Notes under the pieces: model-generated | Seen by the model: only the letters and a program-made list of their open reading frames with translations | The model's database searches: none | Told to the model about the DNA's origin: nothing | Source: Fibrobacter sp. | GTDB lineage: Bacteria > Fibrobacterota > Fibrobacteria > Fibrobacterales > Fibrobacteraceae | Direction: 5' to 3' | DNA: 35,563 bases | Assembly: GCA_024398995.1 (NCBI GenBank) | Contig: JAKSIE010000025.1 | Location: forward strand, 1-35,563 | In this document: one piece after another, positions 33,428-35,563 of the stretch | Numbering within the stretch: the first letter of the stretch is position 1 | How the letters are laid out: each line of letters opens with the position of its first letter | Program-made: the position numbers and the translations under genes

Positions 33428-33432
33428 TCATA

Positions 33433-34878
33433 TTAATATTTCTGCTTCAGCACTTGCGGGCATTCCACTTCCTTGAAGGTGTGCTCCGGGTTACTTGCGG
33501 CATTCATCCATTCTGCCAAGAACAAGCAGCCTTGCTGAGCTTGCTTGTCGCTTCCGAAGGCGCTGAGGCACTTTTCCTTGAGGCAGGACTTGGTTTTTGA
33601 TGCGACGTAGTTGGCTTCCTTTTCGCAGGTGGAGAGTAAGCCGCCATAGCGTTCTCCCTGGTTGCCCCATCCCATTTTGGAGGAGCAGCCGTCAAAGATG
33701 CCGAAACCACCGCCCGGGATCATCACGTCAAACTGGCCGCCTTGAACGTCGTGACCGATGTTGGAAGCCATGACGATCAATTTTTTACCCTGGGTCTTCA
33801 GTTTCTTGGAGTTGTCGTTGGTGCTGTTTTTCTTTTGTCCGTTTTCGTAATAACAAGCTGTACCGGTGAAGGTCAATTCGTAACAGTGCCCACACTGGCC
33901 ACCCATGTTGCCGGGGACTGCGGCGAAGGCAAAGCCATAGGTATCGCATCCTTCGATGGTGAAGGGAACCTGGCTCAAGCAGGCGCCTGCAGGGCCGCCT
34001 TCGCACATACTGCCCTGGCCGTTGTCAATGACGTTTCCGCGGTTGTCGCAAGTTCTAGCGCTTCCGTTGGAAGCGCAGTGGGGCTTACAGCAGTCCCAGT
34101 AGCGAGAGGCGTAGCCGGAACCGCTGGCACCGCCGTTTACATACTTGATGACGGGGCAATTGCCTGTTGCTATGGCGCTGGAGCTAGACTGAGCTACGCT
34201 GCTGGAAGATTTTACAGAGGAACTGGAGGACGTTGCAGAAGAGCTAGAGGACTTTGCGGAGGATCCGGGAATGTTTGCTGAGGAACCGGGGGTGTTTGCG
34301 CTAGAAACGCCGGGGTTGCTTCCGCTGGAGCCCGACACGGAGGCGGAGGAAGCATTTGCGGTAACGGGTTTCAGCGTAGAAAGGTCGACGCCCTCGACCA
34401 TCATGATGCTGCCGTCGACGGTGGTAATGTTGCCAACGGTGCCTGCCGTGGGGTTAAAGATGCCGACCACGTTGCCCTGGGCGTCGGTTACCCAGTTGTT
34501 GCTCTTGTAGATGACGAGGTTCTGGCCTGCGTTCAGGACCCAGCCGTCGCCGGTGACGATGGTGGGGGCCACAACTTCGAGCTTGGTGAAGTCCACGTCA
34601 GTGGCGATGACTTCGGGGGTGCTGCCCGTGTTGTTGACGATGTATCCGGTTGCGATATCGGCAATACCGATCTGCGTGCCCGTGGTGTCGGAGACGATAC
34701 CCTGGGTAGAAATCAAGTAGACGTTGTTCTTCTTATCTACATAGACGTAGGAGGCTTCGGCGACAATGTAGTTTCCCTTAGGATCATGGGAAACCCTGCT
34801 GACAGTATCTTCGCTACAGCTGCAGGCTAAAGTCAGGAGGCTTGCTACCATTAATGTCTTAAAAAACGGAAATTTCAT
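33433..34878 (-). CDS. GH45 endoglucanase, lipoprotein with duplicated N-terminal module (GH45 no. 4)
   Basis: 481 residues. The signal peptide MKFPFFKTLMVASLLTLAC leads to a lipobox with Cys19 or Cys21. Two copies of an unrecognised ~57-residue module follow, at 43-99 (YVYVDKKNNVYLISTQGIVS ... VDFTKL) and 113-170 (WVLNAGQNLVIYKSNNWVTD ... VDLSTL). Next is a Ser-rich linker (175-236). The GH45 domain begins at ~255: GYASRYWDCCKPHC, the classical double-Cys signature, with Asp262 as base; CGHCYELTFTG; QFDVMIPGGGFGIFDGC with Asp384 as acid. There is no C-terminal extension. GAGGA before the ATG sets the start. The family assignment is firm; the module function is unknown. Confidence 0.93.
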   Translation of the reverse strand: MKFPFFKTLMVASLLTLACSCSEDTVSRVSHDPKGNYIVAEASYVYVDKKNNVYLISTQGIVSDTTGTQIGIADIATGYIVNNTGSTPEVIATDVDFTKLEVVAPTIVTGDGWVLNAGQNLVIYKSNNWVTDAQGNVVGIFNPTAGTVGNITTVDGSIMMVEGVDLSTLKPVTANASSASVSGSSGSNPGVSSANTPGSSANIPGSSAKSSSSSATSSSSSVKSSSSVAQSSSSAIATGNCPVIKYVNGGASGSGYASRYWDCCKPHCASNGSARTCDNRGNVIDNGQGSMCEGGPAGACLSQVPFTIEGCDTYGFAFAAVPGNMGGQCGHCYELTFTGTACYYENGQKKNSTNDNSKKLKTQGKKLIVMASNIGHDVQGGQFDVMIPGGGFGIFDGCSSKMGWGNQGERYGGLLSTCEKEANYVASKTKSCLKEKCLSAFGSDKQAQQGCLFLAEWMNAASNPEHTFKEVECPQVLKQKY

Positions 34879-35451
34879 AAAAGTCCTCGGAGTCTCCTAA
34901 AAACACCGCACTAAAGATAGTTTCTTATAGACGTTGCTTGTGTAAAAACGAGTTTTCATTTCTATTTTTTCGTTCTTGTAGTGTTCTCCGTCAAATCGAC
35001 GGGGAATTTTGGTTCCAGCAAATTGTAAATTAATGTAAATTTTTATTTTGTAAAAAATGTTTTACAAATGCGTAAAATGTTGATTTGGAACAGGTTGCAC
35101 ATCAGTACTTTGAATGTTGACGATGTGTTGATAAGTTGGACTCATCTGAAGAATAAAAATGGCCAACCTTTAAAATTTCGCTAAAAACGGCGTTTTTCAG
35201 TTTATGGAAACAGGGGAGGGGTGATCCCCCTTCGGGCGGTTGCCGGAAATGTTGAAATGTGAAAAAATTCGCTTTTTTCGCCAAAAAACAAAGAAAAATC
35301 CTTGAAATATTTCTTGACTTTGCTAAATTTGTGCAGCAAAATTCGTAGAGTACCGCTTCCTATGCTCTCACGAAATCACTGGAATTGCGTTCTAACCCGC
35401 GCCGTTCCTATAACTCGAAGCGATAAACCTTCTGCTGAAGAAGAGGAAAAA
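34879..35451. other. long intergenic region upstream of tuf
   Basis: 573 bp between divergent genes. The left part holds the GH45 no. 4 promoter region (AT-rich). The middle has a DnaA-box-like TGTTGATAA at ~35125 and a G-rich patch (GGGGAGGGGTGATCCCCC, ~35213-35230) similar in style to the repeat at 33298. The right part holds the tuf promoter and leader. I looked for tRNA genes, which often precede tuf, and see none. Confidence 0.55.
35314..35342 (+). promoter_or_regulatory. candidate sigma-70 promoter for tuf
   Basis: TTGACT (35314-35319), a 17-bp spacer, then CAAAAT (35337-35342). The spacing is ideal and the -35 strong; the -10 matches four of six consensus bases. It would give a leader of about 100 nt before the tuf start codon. 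Confidence 0.45.
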
Positions 35452-35563
35452 ATGGCAAAAGAACATTTTGACAGAAGTAAGCCGCACTGCAATATCGGCA
35501 CCATCGGTCACGTTGACCACGGTAAAACCACTTTGACCGCTGCAATCTGCACCACCCTCGCCG
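35452..35563 (+). CDS. tuf: translation elongation factor Tu (5' end, partial)
   Basis: The first 37 codons of EF-Tu, the GTPase that delivers aminoacyl-tRNA to the ribosome. [20 protein letters not shown] is followed by the G1 P-loop GHVDHGKTT, identical in pattern to bacterial EF-Tu. A strong AAGAGG ribosome binding site (35441-35446) precedes the ATG. The frame runs off the right edge of the window. In many bacteria tuf leads or ends a ribosomal-protein cluster, which may continue beyond this window. Confidence 0.96.

Larger units (their letters stand above)
33102..33432. other. intergenic stretch with terminator and palindromic repeats
   Basis: 331 bp between two GH45 genes on the same strand, with no gene visible. 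It holds the terminator of GH45 no. 4, a G-rich repeat region (33298-33427), and an AT-rich part (33102-33246) presumably containing the promoter of GH45 no. 3. Confidence 0.6.

Noticed and set aside
33325..33600. 91-residue plus-strand frame over the repeat region
   Set aside because: It runs from the G-rich repeats into the antisense of GH45 no. 4 and has no protein-like features.
35341..35451. Possible tRNA upstream of tuf
   Set aside because: I looked for acceptor-stem pairing and a GGTTCGAATCC-type T-arm and found neither; the segment is better read as the tuf leader.

Overview
The window reads as chromosome from a cellulose-degrading Fibrobacter-type bacterium (phylum Fibrobacterota); this assignment is inferred from gene content, not from a marker gene. 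The main reasons are four GH45 endoglucanases built as lipoproteins with Ser-rich linkers, a GH5 cellulase and an SGNH esterase that both end in type-IX-secretion-like C-terminal domains, many small secreted or lipoprotein genes without clear homologues, and a Gram-negative envelope gene set. Housekeeping anchors are purM, ahcY, murJ and the first 37 codons of tuf at the right edge.

Layout. 1-1.4 kb: AT-rich flank with a truncated gene end, decayed-looking intergenic DNA and an orphan membrane-anchored protein. 1.4-3.9 kb: a tightly overlapping trio (zinc alcohol dehydrogenase, alpha/beta hydrolase, low-molecular-weight tyrosine phosphatase) running tail-to-tail into an NhaC-type antiporter. 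5.0-9.3 kb: metallophosphoesterase, a degenerate nucleotidyltransferase-like protein, an LpoA/LivJ-like periplasmic protein and a lipoprotein, closed by a strong terminator. 9.6-10.1 kb: a 490-bp non-coding gap with four DnaA-box-like sequences. 10.1-16 kb: TPR protein, NYN-like protein, outer-membrane barrel, an orphan metal/siderophore/cobalamin-type binding lipoprotein, a cNMP-domain+DUF4388 regulator and purM.

17-35 kb is the notable part, a cellulase locus. A tandem pair of GH45 genes and an SGNH esterase lie on the plus strand; GH5 and two further GH45 genes lie on the minus strand. Interspersed are envelope proteins, murJ, ahcY and a secreted alpha/beta hydrolase. The GH45 enzymes carry lipobox signal peptides and flexible Ser-rich linkers, so they are probably tethered to the envelope. 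GH5 and the esterase have cleavable signal peptides plus a sorting-type C-terminal domain, so they are probably exported by a different route. The last two GH45 genes share an unrecognised ~57-residue module between lipobox and linker (one copy in one protein, two in the other). I regard this as the best candidate for something undescribed.

Rho-independent terminators, often bidirectional between convergent genes, are easy to see. I found no tRNA, rRNA, CRISPR array, insertion sequence or prophage. All functions come from motif reading; no database search was run.
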